DNA of 64,000 nucleotides from Clarireedia homoeocarpa (GCA_001465935.1 LNKV01000037.1:434001-498000), one strand, 5' to 3'; counted from the first letter of the stretch, positions 45,953 to 57,567 are shown. Numbers and translations: made by a program. The notes: generated from the sequence alone by a model not told the origin.

Positions 45953-46540
45953 TCAATACTCAATCTTAACCTCAAACATATCCTTCTTCACTAATTCACC
46001 CAAATCCCTCGCCTCCATCTCCTCCAGCGCCCTCCTAACCTCCTTGTACGTTCCCTCCGATAAACCCTCCTTCCTACTACTGTATATGTCCAAGCCCTGC
46101 GGCGTGAACATACTCGGCGCAAACCAAGTAACAACCCATCTTTCCTTTTCCTCTTCTCCAATATCCCTCTCCCCCCATCCCAACACCTCCCAATGACTAC
46201 TCGCCATTTTCAACCAGCCTTTGCCCCTCCAGTTCCACGCGCCATCCCCGTCAGCTGTGTCGATGCCTTGTATGCTTTTGGGCTGTGGCATCCATGTTTT
46301 AGTGGTAGGAACGGAGGTGACTTCGTCATCGAGAAGAGGAGCAGAGCCAGGTTTACTTGGCGGGATTATTTTATAGGTAATCCGGACGTTTTTCGCGCTT
46401 CTCCACATGGGGAGCGTAGAGTGAGTGACGGACCAAGTGTGTTGGAGCCATTCGAGGGGCGGGGTGGTGAAGTCGGCTGAGGGGTGGTTGTATTTGATAG
46501 GGGATCGAATAGTTATTTTTGATGGTGTTGTGTCCGCCAT
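45953..46540 (-). CDS. Conserved-looking hypothetical protein, 195 aa
   Basis: Single exon from ATG 46540. The upstream in-frame start at 46588 is GTG and is not used. The sequence looks like a folded, Trp-rich soluble domain: PLEWLQHTWSVTHSTLPMWR, GAWNWRGKGWLKMASSHWEV, then RWVVTWFAPSMFTPQGLDIY and an acidic helical C-terminus. The spacing of aromatic strands brings lipocalin/calycin-like barrels to mind, but that is only an impression. No signal peptide or membrane segment. It is tail-to-tail with CWC25, the stop codons about 60 bp apart. Confidence 0.75.
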   Translation of the reverse strand: MADTTPSKITIRSPIKYNHPSADFTTPPLEWLQHTWSVTHSTLPMWRSAKNVRITYKIIPPSKPGSAPLLDDEVTSVPTTKTWMPQPKSIQGIDTADGDGAWNWRGKGWLKMASSHWEVLGWGERDIGEEEKERWVVTWFAPSMFTPQGLDIYSSRKEGLSEGTYKEVRRALEEMEARDLGELVKKDMFEVKIEY

Positions 46541-46887
46541 TTCTGTAATCTGCAGTGACACCACAGTCGACGTATAGTAGATTATCACTGCGATCTTGTC
46601 GTTTATGAAGAAGTCTAGAAATGTTGATGATGCATGGTGAAGAAAGAATGAAACAGACCAGGCGGGAAGGGTTGCATACGGACCGGCCTTTTACAAGTGA
46701 ATTGCACACATTAAAACAAACCTGCATCGATGATAGCTCACCTTGCAACATAATCACAATGTGGTTAGAACATTGTTTCAGTCAAGTCAATTCAGCTCCT
46801 GTCTATTGAAATTTCATCATAGCAGATAAGGAGCTCATGTGGGCCTGACCCCATCTGCAAGACTGACATCGTGCCTCGTCTTGTCAA

Positions 46888-46950
46888 CAAACAATTCCAA
46901 CCCCAATCCCAATCCCAACTCCAATTCCAGCCAGCGTGTTCACTATAAAA
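46888..46950 (+). promoter_or_regulatory. CCAAT-like cluster and TATA box upstream of the 46993 gene
   Basis: Repeated CCAAT/CCAACT units occur at about 46893-46928 (AATTCCAACCCCAATCCCAA and similar). TATAAAA follows at 46944-46950, 43-49 bp before the ATG. The CCAAT units could bind the Hap/CBC complex; they may equally be a simple repeat. Confidence 0.4.
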
Positions 46951-46992
46951 TCATCACCTCATCCCCTTTTCTCTACTCTCATTCCCATCACA

Positions 46993-47700
46993 ATGGACCT
47001 CAGCGAAGGCGACTCTGACTCCGCCGACATGGCCGCCCTGATGGGCTTCTCCAGCTTCGGCTCTCAAAATCCTCCTGCAAAAAAACGCAAATTCAACCCC
47101 TCAACCGATGCATTCGTGTCCGTCGAAGAACTAGAGAAGATTGATCGAGGAGGAAAAAAGGGGCAAGGTAGCGGAGGGAATAATGTTCCACTAGGGAAAA
47201 TGCGAACCATTGGTGTGAAAAGCGAGAGGAGAAATGAAGAGGAAATAGACCTAGATGACGAGGATGAAGAAACTGGCGAAGGAGGTGCGAGTCTCATAGA
47301 AGAAGCAAGAAGGGAGGGAGATGGAGAGGAAGAAGAGGGGCCAAACTATATCGATACAAGCGCGCCGGCGCCACTCGAAGCGCATCAAAATCAAACTCAA
47401 CAGGACAATCCAGAACGTGCAGAAGTACAAGCCAAGATTGACTCAATTGTTGATGCAGTAACTCATCTCCAGAATGTAATAGCAGAAATGCCGACCTTGA
47501 TACCGCTTCCGGCGCGACCACAATTTCACAGCACGCATAACATGACGGGGGGTTCGGGACATGATCAGAGGGGACAGAAACGTCAAGGGAATGATAAATG
47601 GTATGAGGGGTATTATGATCCAAGTTTCAATGAAAACCCATGGGCGAAGTTAGAGAAGGAGATGGGGTTGCAGACAAAGGGGACGTGGATTGAGAGGTAA
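46993..47700 (+). CDS. Hypothetical acidic protein, 235 aa
   Basis: Single exon. The N-terminus is acidic (MDLSEGDSDSADMAALMGFS) and followed by a basic nuclear-localisation-like stretch (PPAKKRKFNP, about 28-37). The middle is Glu-rich and disordered. A predicted short coiled coil (AEVQAKIDSIVDAVTHLQNV) lies at about 158-177. The C-terminus carries a compact aromatic motif, KWYEGYYDPSFNENPWAKLE, that looks conserved. Composition and NLS suggest a nuclear protein, perhaps in RNA processing, but no family is recognised. It faces the 3' end of SPB4. Confidence 0.75.
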   Translation: MDLSEGDSDSADMAALMGFSSFGSQNPPAKKRKFNPSTDAFVSVEELEKIDRGGKKGQGSGGNNVPLGKMRTIGVKSERRNEEEIDLDDEDEETGEGGASLIEEARREGDGEEEEGPNYIDTSAPAPLEAHQNQTQQDNPERAEVQAKIDSIVDAVTHLQNVIAEMPTLIPLPARPQFHSTHNMTGGSGHDQRGQKRQGNDKWYEGYYDPSFNENPWAKLEKEMGLQTKGTWIER

Positions 47701-47868
47701 TAAATTCTCAGTGTCAGGCTCGGTTTACGGATTGCTCTAGCTTAATATTACAGTATATTTGAGACGAGCTGAAGTAAAATCGAGGGTTAGAAAGCCAAAA
47801 TTTTAGCAAGTTAAAGAGCTTCCGGCTGGGGTCAAGCTCAAATAGGGTATTTTGAATTATTGTTACAA

Positions 47869-49787
47869 CTAATCATCGAATCCCTGAAACTCCTCGTCCG
47901 CATCTTCTTCAATCTTCCTCTTCTTCACTTGCTCAATCAGAGCTTGCAATTCTCTCTCCTTCTCCTTTTCTTCTTCCGTCATATTCTCTAGTCTCTCAGC
48001 CTCCCTCTTCCTCTTCTTCCTTTCTCGTTTGATCTCCTTAAGATCCTGCTTCTCATGCTTCTGGCTCCAGGCTTCCCTTTCCTTCTTCTTTTTCCGTTGT
48101 TCCTCAGTGGGCACATAAGGGCCGGCATTCTTTGCCTCTTCCATCGCAACTTGTCTTGCTTTCTCTCTGACTTTGTCTTTGTAGGCATATTCTGAGAGAT
48201 CTAAGGTGACACCCAAAGTCTTATCACCTTCCCATTTCTTTAGCTCGGGCATTTTTGGTAACCTAACAAGTGCCCATGCATTTCCAAGCTCAGTCCAGTC
48301 AAGATCGGCGACTCGGAATATGCTACTTGCTTGATGTTTTGAGTATGCTTTCACCCAACTCACAAAAGCTCGTTGTCCCTTGTCATAGAGAGCACGGTCT
48401 GCGAGTACCTCACGACGCATCTTCGACACCAGCTCATTGGCATCTTTGTCGGTTACACTAATTTGGGGTCGCATTAGAGGTGTAATAGGGGTTTTTCTGA
48501 TTTCAAGAAAGGGAATGTAGTCTTCTTCTCGACCTGGCTGCAAGAATATGACACTCAGACCCTTGCGTCCAGCTCGTCCAGCTCTCCCGCATCGATGGAG
48601 GAATACCTTAGGATCCGAGGGTGGGTCTATCTGTATAACGAGATCAACCTGAGGGATATCGAGACCTCTGGCAGCCACATCCGTGGTGAGTAGTATTGAG
48701 GAAGTTACCGCAGTAACATATTTCGAGAAATTCTTCTGTCGTACATTGGGCGGATGTTTTCCATGTAGTGGAATCAAGGTGAATTGACTTGGCAGCACTG
48801 CCGAAAGTATATGTTGGAAGTAATCAACGGCTGCACAAGTTGAGAGATATATGATAGTCTTCTGAGGGGTTGGCTCTAGCTGTGATAGTAAAGATAGTAA
48901 GGCAGGGAACTTGTGTGTCGGTCGAGTCAATAAGTAGGACATTTGCAAACTCGCAGGAGTCTTTTTATCATCCCCTCCGGCACCCTTAACTTTTACTGCG
49001 ATTTTTACAGGATTCCGAAGACCGACACGGATAATCTCTCCTACAGCTTCACTAACACTCGCACTGAAAAGACCGGTCCTTCTCTGCTTTGGCAAACGGG
49101 CTAGAATCTTCTGCAAGTCATCTTTGAAACCTAGATCTAATAAACGATCGGCCTCGTCCAAGACTAGAACTTCAAAGGAAGACTGCGGGCAATGCACATG
49201 GGGAGATGAAAGTAGTTCGAGCAGTCTCCCTGGTGTCGAAATTAAGAGGTTCGGACTGTTCTTGATGAACCTACTGAGATCCTGCGCCGGCGTCGTCGTG
49301 CCACCAAGAAGAAGCTGCGGAACTACCCTTAAGGCTGATGTGGGTTTTCGCTTTTCACCTTCCTCCAATGGCTTGAGAGCTTCTGCAGATGCTTCGTGAA
49401 AGGCGAGCAGCGAGGTAAGTACGTTGTAGATTTGTGTCGTGAGTTCGCGGGTGGGAGACACAATTATAGCTCCGACATGATGTTTTTTTATGGGTTCCTC
49501 CAATCGAAGTAGCTTTTCGACGACTGGTATGAGAAAGGACAAGGTTTTTCCACTACCTGTGACAGCCTAGAACTTATCAGCGGGGACGAGCAAAGGAAAC
49601 GAAATGGACCTACCTCGACAACGACATCTTTGTTGCCCATGAACAATGGTATGGTGGAAGCTTGTACTGGAGTCATCTTTTCAAACCCCATTGACGAAAT
49701 AGCATCCAGGATCCATTCCGCCAATGGAGGTGTTAGGGCGTCCCAGGCTCGCGGGTCTTTTTTCACATTGTCTTTATTGACAGCCAT
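47869..49787 (-). CDS. SPB4: ATP-dependent rRNA helicase Spb4 (DEAD-box)
   Basis: Two exons (49787-49614 and 49566-47869; phase 0 intron GTAGGT...TTCTAG) encode 623 aa. Motifs in order: Q motif ([20 protein letters not shown] ... MTPVQ), Walker A AVTGSGKT (59-66), [20 protein letters not shown] (195-198), SAS in place of SAT (226-228), VAARGLDIP, and [10 protein letters not shown]. After the core comes the DUF4217-type domain ([18 protein letters not shown]) and a Lys/Glu-rich coiled tail, both typical of Spb4. It acts in 60S ribosomal subunit maturation in the nucleolus. The intron falls immediately before the Walker A motif. Confidence 0.95.
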
Positions 49788-50571
49788 GGTGTATCGGTCT
49801 TTCGGATGGCTCTTTGGGTGCGCGCAATTGGACTTGGATTTGAAGCGGCATCTGATCTGGAGAAATTCCCAAATTTTTCTTATCTTATCGGCCGCCGGCA
49901 ATTTTCTCCTGGACTATTGCGCTTGTGATTGGTCGCACCTTTAACCTTCACGAGCTTGATAGATGTACGCCATGTTTCCTTTAAGCACTGAGGCACTTGC
50001 ATTTTCCTGTTAAAAAGTCTTCCTACGTCAGGACATTCGTATCTACCAGCAACCAGTTGGTGCGGGTTACCTAACTCAATCGGGATTTAATTGTTCGTGT
50101 ACGTAAACAACATTCAGCTGTTGATGTAAGACGTCTGTCTATCAATATTCAAACCCAGAAATTTTCAAAATTTCGTCCTGCTTTCTTCAAGCCATATACG
50201 TCTTATATCTGTCCTCTTGCATGTGACGTTGGTCGCGTGCTTAGTCACTCAAAAATATTCTTCGGCACCAATCTTGGCTGCGTGTCTCTCTCATCTTGTC
50301 AACTTTTTGACACTGAGAAAGATAGTCATCTTATCTTTCAGCACATGTGCCACGTCTACACGCGGCGCAAAAAGTCATCATATCTTTCTTCAATGATGCA
50401 GCTCGGTCTGCGCTTCTCGCTTCTCCTCTCCTAAACCCTGCACACGACATCTCTCTCCCAGCGAACAACACCACAGTGCGTTCCTCACGAAGAGAACAGT
50501 ATCTCCACTCAACTTCTTGGTTTCTTCGTGCGTTTACAGATAGTCGGCGTACATTTGCAGGTGCTCTTCGC
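49788..50571. other. Divergent region between SPB4 and DGK1-like genes
   Basis: 784 bp holding both promoters. The DGK1 reading frame is open back to about 50347, but without an in-frame ATG before 50572. Confidence 0.5.
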
Positions 50572-51801
50572 ATGCCCGCTTTGCCAGATTTCATAATGTC
50601 GAGACCATTTTCGGGTATCCCGGCTACTCCACGAGTCATTTCACCTTCTCCAACGCCATCTGAAAGATTGCAGGATGGTGGCTATTTCGGACCTACAACT
50701 AGGTCAGCAAAGAAGAGGCTAGCAGCGCAAGCGGCAATAGACGAAGGGATAGATGAGGATGAGGACTCTGGTGTTGAGCTGGAAAGAGCCAGGGCGAGAA
50801 GTCGCAGTCCTATAAATTCTCGAAAACCCCCTACTCCTACCGTCAGGACAACGAAGAAGAAATCAAAGAGCGCAGATACTGTGAAGACTCATAATACAAA
50901 TGGAAATGCTTCGAATGGAAATGCTTCGAATGGAAATGCTTCGAATGGACATGCTTCGAACGGACATCTTTCTCCAGCAACTGCATCATCAGGCTGGAGT
51001 TGGCAGGATTTCAGTCGCAGTCCCAGCCCGCTAGGGCTTATTCCTATCCACAGACAGTGGAGGTCCTTTGTGCATCGGCACGAAGTACCGCGCAAAGTGT
51101 TGCACGTATCGATTGGGTTCTTCACCATCTGGCTCTATGTCTCAGGTGTTCAGACTAGTGATATTACACCATATCTAATGTCAGCCCTAATACCGATAGC
51201 GACCTTTGACTATCTTCGGCACAATTATGCGGGCTTGAACCGTTTGTATGTACGATTACTCGGAGCGCTCATGCGGGAAACCGAGTATGATGGGTGGAAT
51301 GGTGTCATATGGTATCTACTAGGAGCCTGGATCGTACTTGGTTTCTTTCCGAAAGACATCGGTGTGATGGGTGTACTACTCTTGAGCTGGTGTGATACAG
51401 CTGCAAGTACTGTAGGACGAGCCTATGGAAGATATACTCCAAGATTGAGACGTGGCAAATCACTAGCTGGTTCACTTGCAGCATTTGCTGTTGGTGTGAT
51501 CACTGCGGCGTCCTTTTGGGGCTGGCTAGCACCAAGGACAGGACCATTTCCGGACGATGTGGACTGGCCATTCATGTTCTCGGGAGATCTCAAACTACCT
51601 GCAGGGATTCGAGATATTATTGGTCTCAGTGAGGCTCACAGTACCATTTCTGGGGGATTGGCATTGGGGGTTATGAGTTTATGGACTGGTTTCACAGCGG
51701 CAGCTAGTGAGGTAGTTGACATTTTCGGGTGGGATGACAACTTGACAATCCCAGTTCTGAGCGGTATGGGCATGTGGGGATTTCTTAAGATCTTTGGGTA
51801 G
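50572..51801 (+). CDS. DGK1: CTP-dependent diacylglycerol kinase-like membrane protein
   Basis: Single exon, 409 aa from ATG 50572 (a second ATG at 50608 would shorten it by 12). The first ~160 residues are disordered, Ser/Arg/Lys-rich, and contain a five-residue repeat NGNAS/NGHAS (about 110-131). The catalytic part is a multi-span membrane domain of the DGK1/dolichol kinase/CDP-DAG superfamily. RKVLHVSIGF lies at 174-183. Later, SWCDTAASTVGRAYGRYTPR and GKSLAGSLAAF carry the conserved Asp, Gly and Lys residues. In yeast Dgk1 uses CTP to phosphorylate diacylglycerol at the ER and nuclear envelope, opposing the lipin phosphatase. The short C-terminal region ends GMWGFLKIFG, again typical. Confidence 0.88.
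   Translation: MPALPDFIMSRPFSGIPATPRVISPSPTPSERLQDGGYFGPTTRSAKKRLAAQAAIDEGIDEDEDSGVELERARARSRSPINSRKPPTPTVRTTKKKSKSADTVKTHNTNGNASNGNASNGNASNGHASNGHLSPATASSGWSWQDFSRSPSPLGLIPIHRQWRSFVHRHEVPRKVLHVSIGFFTIWLYVSGVQTSDITPYLMSALIPIATFDYLRHNYAGLNRLYVRLLGALMRETEYDGWNGVIWYLLGAWIVLGFFPKDIGVMGVLLLSWCDTAASTVGRAYGRYTPRLRRGKSLAGSLAAFAVGVITAASFWGWLAPRTGPFPDDVDWPFMFSGDLKLPAGIRDIIGLSEAHSTISGGLALGVMSLWTGFTAAASEVVDIFGWDDNLTIPVLSGMGMWGFLKIFG
50899..50958 (+). repeat. 15-bp coding tandem repeat (AATGGAAATGCTTCG)
   Basis: Four units within the DGK1 frame, encoding NGNAS three times and NGHAS once; a diverged start of a fifth follows. The length is a multiple of three, so copy-number change keeps the frame. Confidence 0.9.
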
Positions 51802-52560
51802 AATGGAAGAAGGAATAGGAGGTAGGATATTATATTATGGAGGCGTTCGGCGGCTCAAAGTGCAACGTACATTAGAGATATAAACCCGACAAACTTAATG
51901 CACACATAGATTCAACCCACACCGAATTTATGTCCATGCAAGAATAAAGTGCGACATACATGTACATGTATACTTGGGTACGTATATGTATGACGAACCG
52001 GAGATTCCAAGCATACATGCTCTAGGTAAGCAAGCATGCAGTGAGCTGGGTGGCCAATTCCACGATAATTCCGGGAAAAAAAATGTGAAGCATGTGTCCC
52101 GATGGTCAAGACCAAACGGACCATAATCATTCCAGCGCTTTATTCGATTGATTAAGATCATTGGTTGGAATTCCCAGCATACAGATCATAGCCGTGATCC
52201 TTCAACCAGTCAACTGAATGCCTGCATCACCGTTTAAATGTTACCTGTCCTTGGAGCTATCGTAGGGAGTTGGAAGGGAAATATTTGCATCTACAGGTAA
52301 CAACCCAGTTCAGAGCAGTAATATAATCTCACTCAATTGATTGCGCACATTGGATAATGATCTGATGGTTAATAGTTTCAGTCTTTCTAGATAGCTTCCC
52401 CATTGGCTTCTTGTGATGTTGCTACCAAAAGAAGAAATCGAGATCTTTGGGACCAAAAGCCATCCTGTGATCATTTGGCATTTCCTCTTTCTGACATGAT
52501 GGCAGAACGGGAATTCCATTTATCTTCCATGATTTTGGTGTCATCTATTCGTCCCGCCAC

Positions 52561-52595
52561 GCCCATCCCATCCCATCCCATCCCATCCCATCCCA
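52561..52595. repeat. (CCCAT)n pentanucleotide microsatellite
   Basis: About six and a half perfect units; reverse complement of the unit at 31461-31500. Confidence 0.9.
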
Positions 52596-53847
52596 GGTGC
52601 TCCCGTTCTCCTCGACCATTCGGCCTTCTCCTATTCGACATGGGTCATGGAGTTGTATATTCCAGCAGGAGGAGGCAATCGCCCATCGAATGGTAGGTAG
52701 GATGGATAGGCAGGTAGAATTGTTGATTGACAACGCATACAGATAGACAAATGAGCATAGGATACTGTACGTGTATTCATGTATTCGAGCCCCAATCCCC
52801 TTCCATGCCACATCCCCATGTTCCCCGTTTCCCTTTTCCCTTTTCCCTTTTCCCTGTGGCCGTTCTCCAAATTTCGTTTTCTTACCGTCATGCCCCAACC
52901 AAGGTCCAAATATGACCATCTCGGCCGCCAAAAGCCTAATCTTCCTGCAATGAAGCCTAATTGAAAACTTTGGACCAGACAGAATCCACGAAAATCGTCC
53001 ACCACGAAGCCCAAAAGCCAATGAGAGAGAATTCTTACACTCGTAATCATACCGAAACCTTCGATCGTAATGGGCAACTCCATGTTCATACCCAAACCGA
53101 CCGGGAAAAGAATTGCAAGGCGTCTTCGTGCTGCTTTTATGAGGGAACACAAGGCGATATGCACACTTTCATAACGATCCCTGCTGAGTTTGCTTTCCTT
53201 AGCGTGAGAGCGCGCTTGCTCGTTTGTCCGCACTTCCCATGTCAATGCTTCCCTGGTCCTTGGGCTCCGTACCTCACCACCGTGCTCTGCGCTGCACCAC
53301 ACACATACGGCGTAGCTTCTTCCTTGAGAAATAATATTCCATACTCGCTCCTACTTGCCCTGCTCCCATGCGACAGCAATTCCGCATCCAATGCCTCCAC
53401 CTTTTCCCCTCCAATCCTTTCCTCGATTCTCTCTCCCATGCCACCAATCCCACCAATCCCATCTCCTCGGCATATGCAAAATGGATACACGGCCATCCAT
53501 GCGCAATAAAATCTTCTTCCACCCAGTACTGTTGAGCCAATTCAAGGCCAATGTGCAAGCCAGAACTTTCCACGGATCATCCTATTGACCATACTACTGC
53601 AGGTATAATAGGGTTCGGAACATACATGAGAGCATGAAAGGACGGAATGGATGCGGTCGGAGAAGCTGGTCGTAACGGGCTAGTAAGGAAGAAGGCAAAA
53701 GCATCGGCCTATCTCCTCCTCGCCCTCTCTCTTGACGCGGGGTCATCGATACGGACAGCCGGTCGAAAAGGTCAGAGTCATTCACTTTCCCTTCGTCTCC
53801 TCTGCCTTTTCTTAGTCTCATTATGTGATCAAGCCAGGATGGCCGTC

Positions 53848-53855
53848 TATAAAAG
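53848..53855 (+). promoter_or_regulatory. TATA box (TATAAAAG) upstream of the KxDL gene
   Basis: TATAAAAG followed by a long C/T-rich leader reaching the ATG at 54202. This implies a 5' UTR of about 300 nt if used. Confidence 0.4.
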
Positions 53856-54201
53856 GAGGTATGAGATCCATCCTCGAAGGATTTCCTTTCTCTTTCCTTT
53901 CCATCATTTGCAAATTCCCGTCTTCGAACTCATTCCTCACCGCTTCATACACTCAACCACTTTACCCAACCAAGAACCTTCCACTCATACAATAACTATA
54001 TTGTCTGTGCTTGACTTGTTTCTCATCGCGCCATCATCGTCAAGATAATACCTTGGATCTTTTGACTTTTACCTGTGTTGTATTGCATTGCATTGCATTG
54101 ACACGGCATCAAAATCTCATATTAAATTCTTCGCCAGTATCCACCACTGCTTTGTTGTCGTTTGCAAAATTGCAGAACCGAGAAACTCAATTCATTACAT
54201 C

Positions 54202-54888
54202 ATGGCCTACCAACAAAGCTACTATCAATCTAGCACCCTCCCCATTCCTGTTCCTTCAAAAGGTCAACAGGTTCCATATTATACTCCACAAAACACCACC
54301 TATGGAGTCTCGCCACCAGAAGTTGCCGAATCAGTCACCACAGGTTCCGGCATGACTGCTGGATATGGAAATTCAACATACACTGCGAGTAGTTACGCTG
54401 GAAGTGCCAGCGGTGATTACGATAGCACTGCTTCTGCCAATGGAGTTGATTTGCAAGAGTACATGCAAGATCGATTTTCTGGCGCATTCGATCCTCTTCC
54501 CTTAGATCGCACTTTGGCAGTCCAAGCACAAACGTGAGTTCAAATGCCAGTGAAACTAGAAACTTATGCTAATTGTCATTTTTTAGATCCGGCTTATTGA
54601 ACGCAAAGCACAGAGAAATCATGGATTTGCAAGCATTGGCTCAACAGCGCATTGCGAGAACCAGAGCCAGATTGGCAGAGGGTTACCAAGATGCGAAGGA
54701 AGTGAAAGCCAATCTTGAGTGGACTCAAAATCGAGTATCGTAAGTTTTCAATTCTCTCCGCATGGCTTCATTTGCCAAAGGATCTCAATTCTAACACCCG
54801 ATTCAGAACGCTCAGCAAAAAAGTCGCCAAAAAGCACCCAAAAGAATACGCTCAGGCCCGCGCACGATATCCATCACCAGAATACTAA
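54202..54888 (+). CDS. KxDL-domain protein (BLOC-1-type lysosomal/endosomal factor)
   Basis: Three exons (54202-54533, 54587-54739, 54807-54888; both introns phase 2, GTGAGT...TTTAG and GTAAGT...TTCAG) encode 188 aa. The N-terminal 90 residues are Tyr/Ser/Gln/Thr-rich and disordered. The KxDL module follows: FDPLPLDRTLAVQAQTSGLL, then the helix KHREIMDLQALAQQRIARTR, GYQDAKEVKANLEWTQNRV, and KVAKKHPKEYAQARARYPSP at the end. The spacing of LEWT and the KK.P.EY..AR.RYP ending match the fungal family. In animals KxDL associates with BORC/BLOC-1 and endolysosome positioning; the fungal role is inferred. The splice joins restore a contiguous domain. Confidence 0.85.
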
Positions 54889-56034
54889 AAGCATCATCTC
54901 ATGCATTTCTCATTTTACATATTCATCACTTATGCGCGATCTTTCTTCCCTTTATCCCTTTTCACCAACCGACGTTGTTGTGATAGACGCGGCATATGCA
55001 GGAAAAATTATGCTGGCGCTGCTTTTACTTTTCCACAAACGCGCAGGCGGTACTTCTAACGACCTTTACGATATTATGATTGGCTGAGCGGCTCTCTTAT
55101 GTTATATTAATCTACGCATGTGGAGTGTATGTGCGGGGGATCCACGGCACCTGGTACATTTTCATGGATTGCTTATAGAAAAAGAGACGCCAGGGCTGCA
55201 GTAGTTCCCGCTTTTATGCATGAGGGCATCTGCAGGACCCTGGGGTATAGGTTTCGAGTTGTAGGAGGATTGTAGAATAGGTGATTGGGCCTCTATTTTT
55301 GGAGTGAGTAGTTGGAAGAGCAGCCAGGTAGCTTTAGGGTGGATATGCTGAGGTCTACTCTGGTTGGATGGGTGGCTAGCTTTGTAGTCCTTTGGCACGA
55401 AAATCGGATAGCGTAGGATTGGAGTTTGGGTGCTTTGGGATGGGGGAGTATGATCTCTTTGGAGTTTAGTTCGAAAAATAACAAAGTATGGAAAGCATTT
55501 TCACACATGGATCTGAGACCTGTGACTGGTTGAGAAAATAAGATTGCGGGCTGGAATAGGTATAGAGGCATGTGGGAATAAGTAGAGTAAACTTTCTAGA
55601 AGCTTGCCTGACTGAGACATGTTTGCACCTGACACCTTGATATAGATGGGATGGACTGCCGGGAATTTGGATGCAGAAGGGAGGGTGGTCTACCCTAGCC
55701 GATGTGATGTGCCCCGCGGGGACCAATGATGTAAGAGGGTTTAGTAGAAGCGTAATCGGATAAGGTGGTGTGGTTGTTGGAATAGACATATCAGGATGAG
55801 CAGGTCGCCTTATTCATCGCGTTGTTTTCCCGCAGCTGCCGAGTAGCTATTTGAAGTTTCTCCCTTGTTGCTGCCCTGCTGCTTCCATTCATTTCGTTAT
55901 CTCATATGCCCACCCTTTTCTAGGTCTATCTCGTCCTACTCATTAAATCCACGAGCAGGATAATATCCTCCTGATCAAGATTCCCGAATCTCATCCCGAC
56001 CCAAGCTTCTCGCCTAACTCCTTAAATCTCACAT
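54889..56034. other. Intergenic between convergent KxDL and GPI15 genes
   Basis: 1.15 kb; only short ORFs. Nothing recognised. Confidence 0.45.
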
Positions 56035-56682
56035 TCAACCACTATTCTCTCTCCCTTCCTTTCCCTCCTTCCCACTTCCCCCACTATCCCCAAACAAACC
56101 CCCTCTCGCCCCCCTCCACACCCTCTCCAAAACCCTCCTCCCCGGCAACAGCCTCTCGAAAACCACCAGCAGCTCCCCCTCCCCCTCCACCACAACCACT
56201 AACACATATCTCACCTCAAACCCCTTGAACACCTCATTGATATAGATATCCTGGATCTTCGTGCTAGGAATAAACCGCGTTTTCGTCGTGCTAAGATACG
56301 TCTGCGGGGAGGACGAGATCTGCAGCCCGAGATGTCGCAGGATGAGCAGCGATTCGTGGGTATGCGGACGGATGAGGAGGGGATATAGAGGGAGGAGCAG
56401 CAGAGGCAGGATGTGTGGTTGTAGGGAAAGGAGCTGCGCGGGAAGCAGGTAGGTGGGGAGGTGAGGGGTTAGTGGCTCGAAACCGGTGGGCGGAGGGAAG
56501 TAGCGCAAGTAGTGGATGTAGAGGGTAAGGAGGATGAGGAAGCCTAGGGAGAGGCGGATGAGGTGGGTTAGGAGGAGGAGGAGACGGAGGGGGAGCGTCA
56601 GTGGTGGGAGCGTGCTGACGGTGTATTCGATTGTTGTCGGGGAGGGGCGGCGCGTGTGCAGCGTGGGCGGACAGGTTAGCAT
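56035..56682 (-). CDS. GPI15: GPI-GlcNAc transferase complex subunit, PIG-H/Gpi15
   Basis: Single exon, 215 aa. Two hydrophobic segments (about 30-60 and 80-104) form the membrane hairpin. The PIG-H domain follows: ESLLILRHLGLQISSS (110-125), the FIPSTKIQDIYINEV core (137-151), then FEVRYVLVVVVEGEGELLVV and LLPGRRVLERVWR. This subunit belongs to the complex that transfers GlcNAc to phosphatidylinositol, the first step of GPI-anchor synthesis, on the cytosolic face of the ER. The C-terminal 20 residues are a Gly/Glu/Ser tail. The DNA is strongly strand-biased (C-rich on +, G-rich on -), which explains the high Leu/Pro content. Confidence 0.88.
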   Translation of the reverse strand: MLTCPPTLHTRRPSPTTIEYTVSTLPPLTLPLRLLLLLTHLIRLSLGFLILLTLYIHYLRYFPPPTGFEPLTPHLPTYLLPAQLLSLQPHILPLLLLPLYPLLIRPHTHESLLILRHLGLQISSSPQTYLSTTKTRFIPSTKIQDIYINEVFKGFEVRYVLVVVVEGEGELLVVFERLLPGRRVLERVWRGARGGLFGDSGGSGKEGKEGRENSG

Positions 56683-57567
56683 TTTGGATGCATGAATTTG
56701 ATTGGATATCGCGGGATTGCGGTTGGATGGTGTGCGTGTAAGGTAATTGAAGCTTGCGAATGCGCTTCAGTTTGTCGAGGTATGGTGTTGAAATGGGTAA
56801 ATAAAATTGGGAGACGCTGCATGTTTAGCTTATCGATAAGGTACGCGCTGTGGTTAAGGTAATTAGTTTTAGTGCTTGGAACTAGCAGCCTGGTGGGGGC
56901 TAAGCCGTCTGTCACTTTAGTGCCAGTACCTAGTGATTGGAGAAACAATTTCCTAGCGGCTCGGCAGTTAATACATTGGTCCACAAGAGTGGCCCCTTTG
57001 ATGATGCGGAAGTAGGCGATTGTTATCAAGGTATAGAGTTGAATTTCCATGAAAGATATGGTTGACGAGGTGGTAGTCGCCGGTCAAGTCAGAACGTGGG
57101 GCCATAGTATGTTTCAAAGACCGATTGCTCTATTTCAGAGATGATGAACTGGGGCAATAAGGCGAAGACGACAAAACATTCCCATCCGTAGGTGGTGCCA
57201 AGCTCCGCCAGTGACGCTTCACAAGCAGGAGTATGATGTTCACTTACAATATCAAGCTGGCGGTATAACACGCGATAATACAGGACATCCGGGCATGATT
57301 ATGTTCAAGGATATAAGCTTGATTAGAGTCATAGCATTATGATCACGAGTATCTTGAAAGTCGACTGGATGCGGGAGCAGCGGCCTCAACTCAGACGAGC
57401 TTACATGGTCTGGGAATCAATTGGCAACCAGGTAGGCAGGTGTATTAATTATTGGCTTCCTGGCCCACGCCAAAATACACGCTCGCGATTCATGTCATAC
57501 ATGGTGTTGGGGTGAGCTGCAGAGCTGCTAGCGGTATTGGTTATTTTGGCTACGTTGAAAGAAGTCT

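Larger units (their letters stand above)
51802..54201. other. Gene-poor interval of 2.4 kb; promoter of the KxDL gene
   Basis: Contains a (CCCAT)n microsatellite at 52561-52595 and C/T-rich sequence. Overlapping ORFs of 180-220 codons between 52545 and 53509 on both strands are composition-driven and not convincing. A TATA element at 53848 and a CT-rich leader precede the KxDL gene. Confidence 0.5.

Noticed and set aside
52545..53509. Overlapping ORFs of 182-223 codons on both strands
   Set aside because: Different frames overlap each other, pass through the CCCAT microsatellite, and have no family resemblance; strand-biased composition explains them.
56676..57050. 124-codon - strand ORF upstream of GPI15
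   Set aside because: No resemblance to known proteins; overlaps the GPI15 start in another frame and lies in its promoter.
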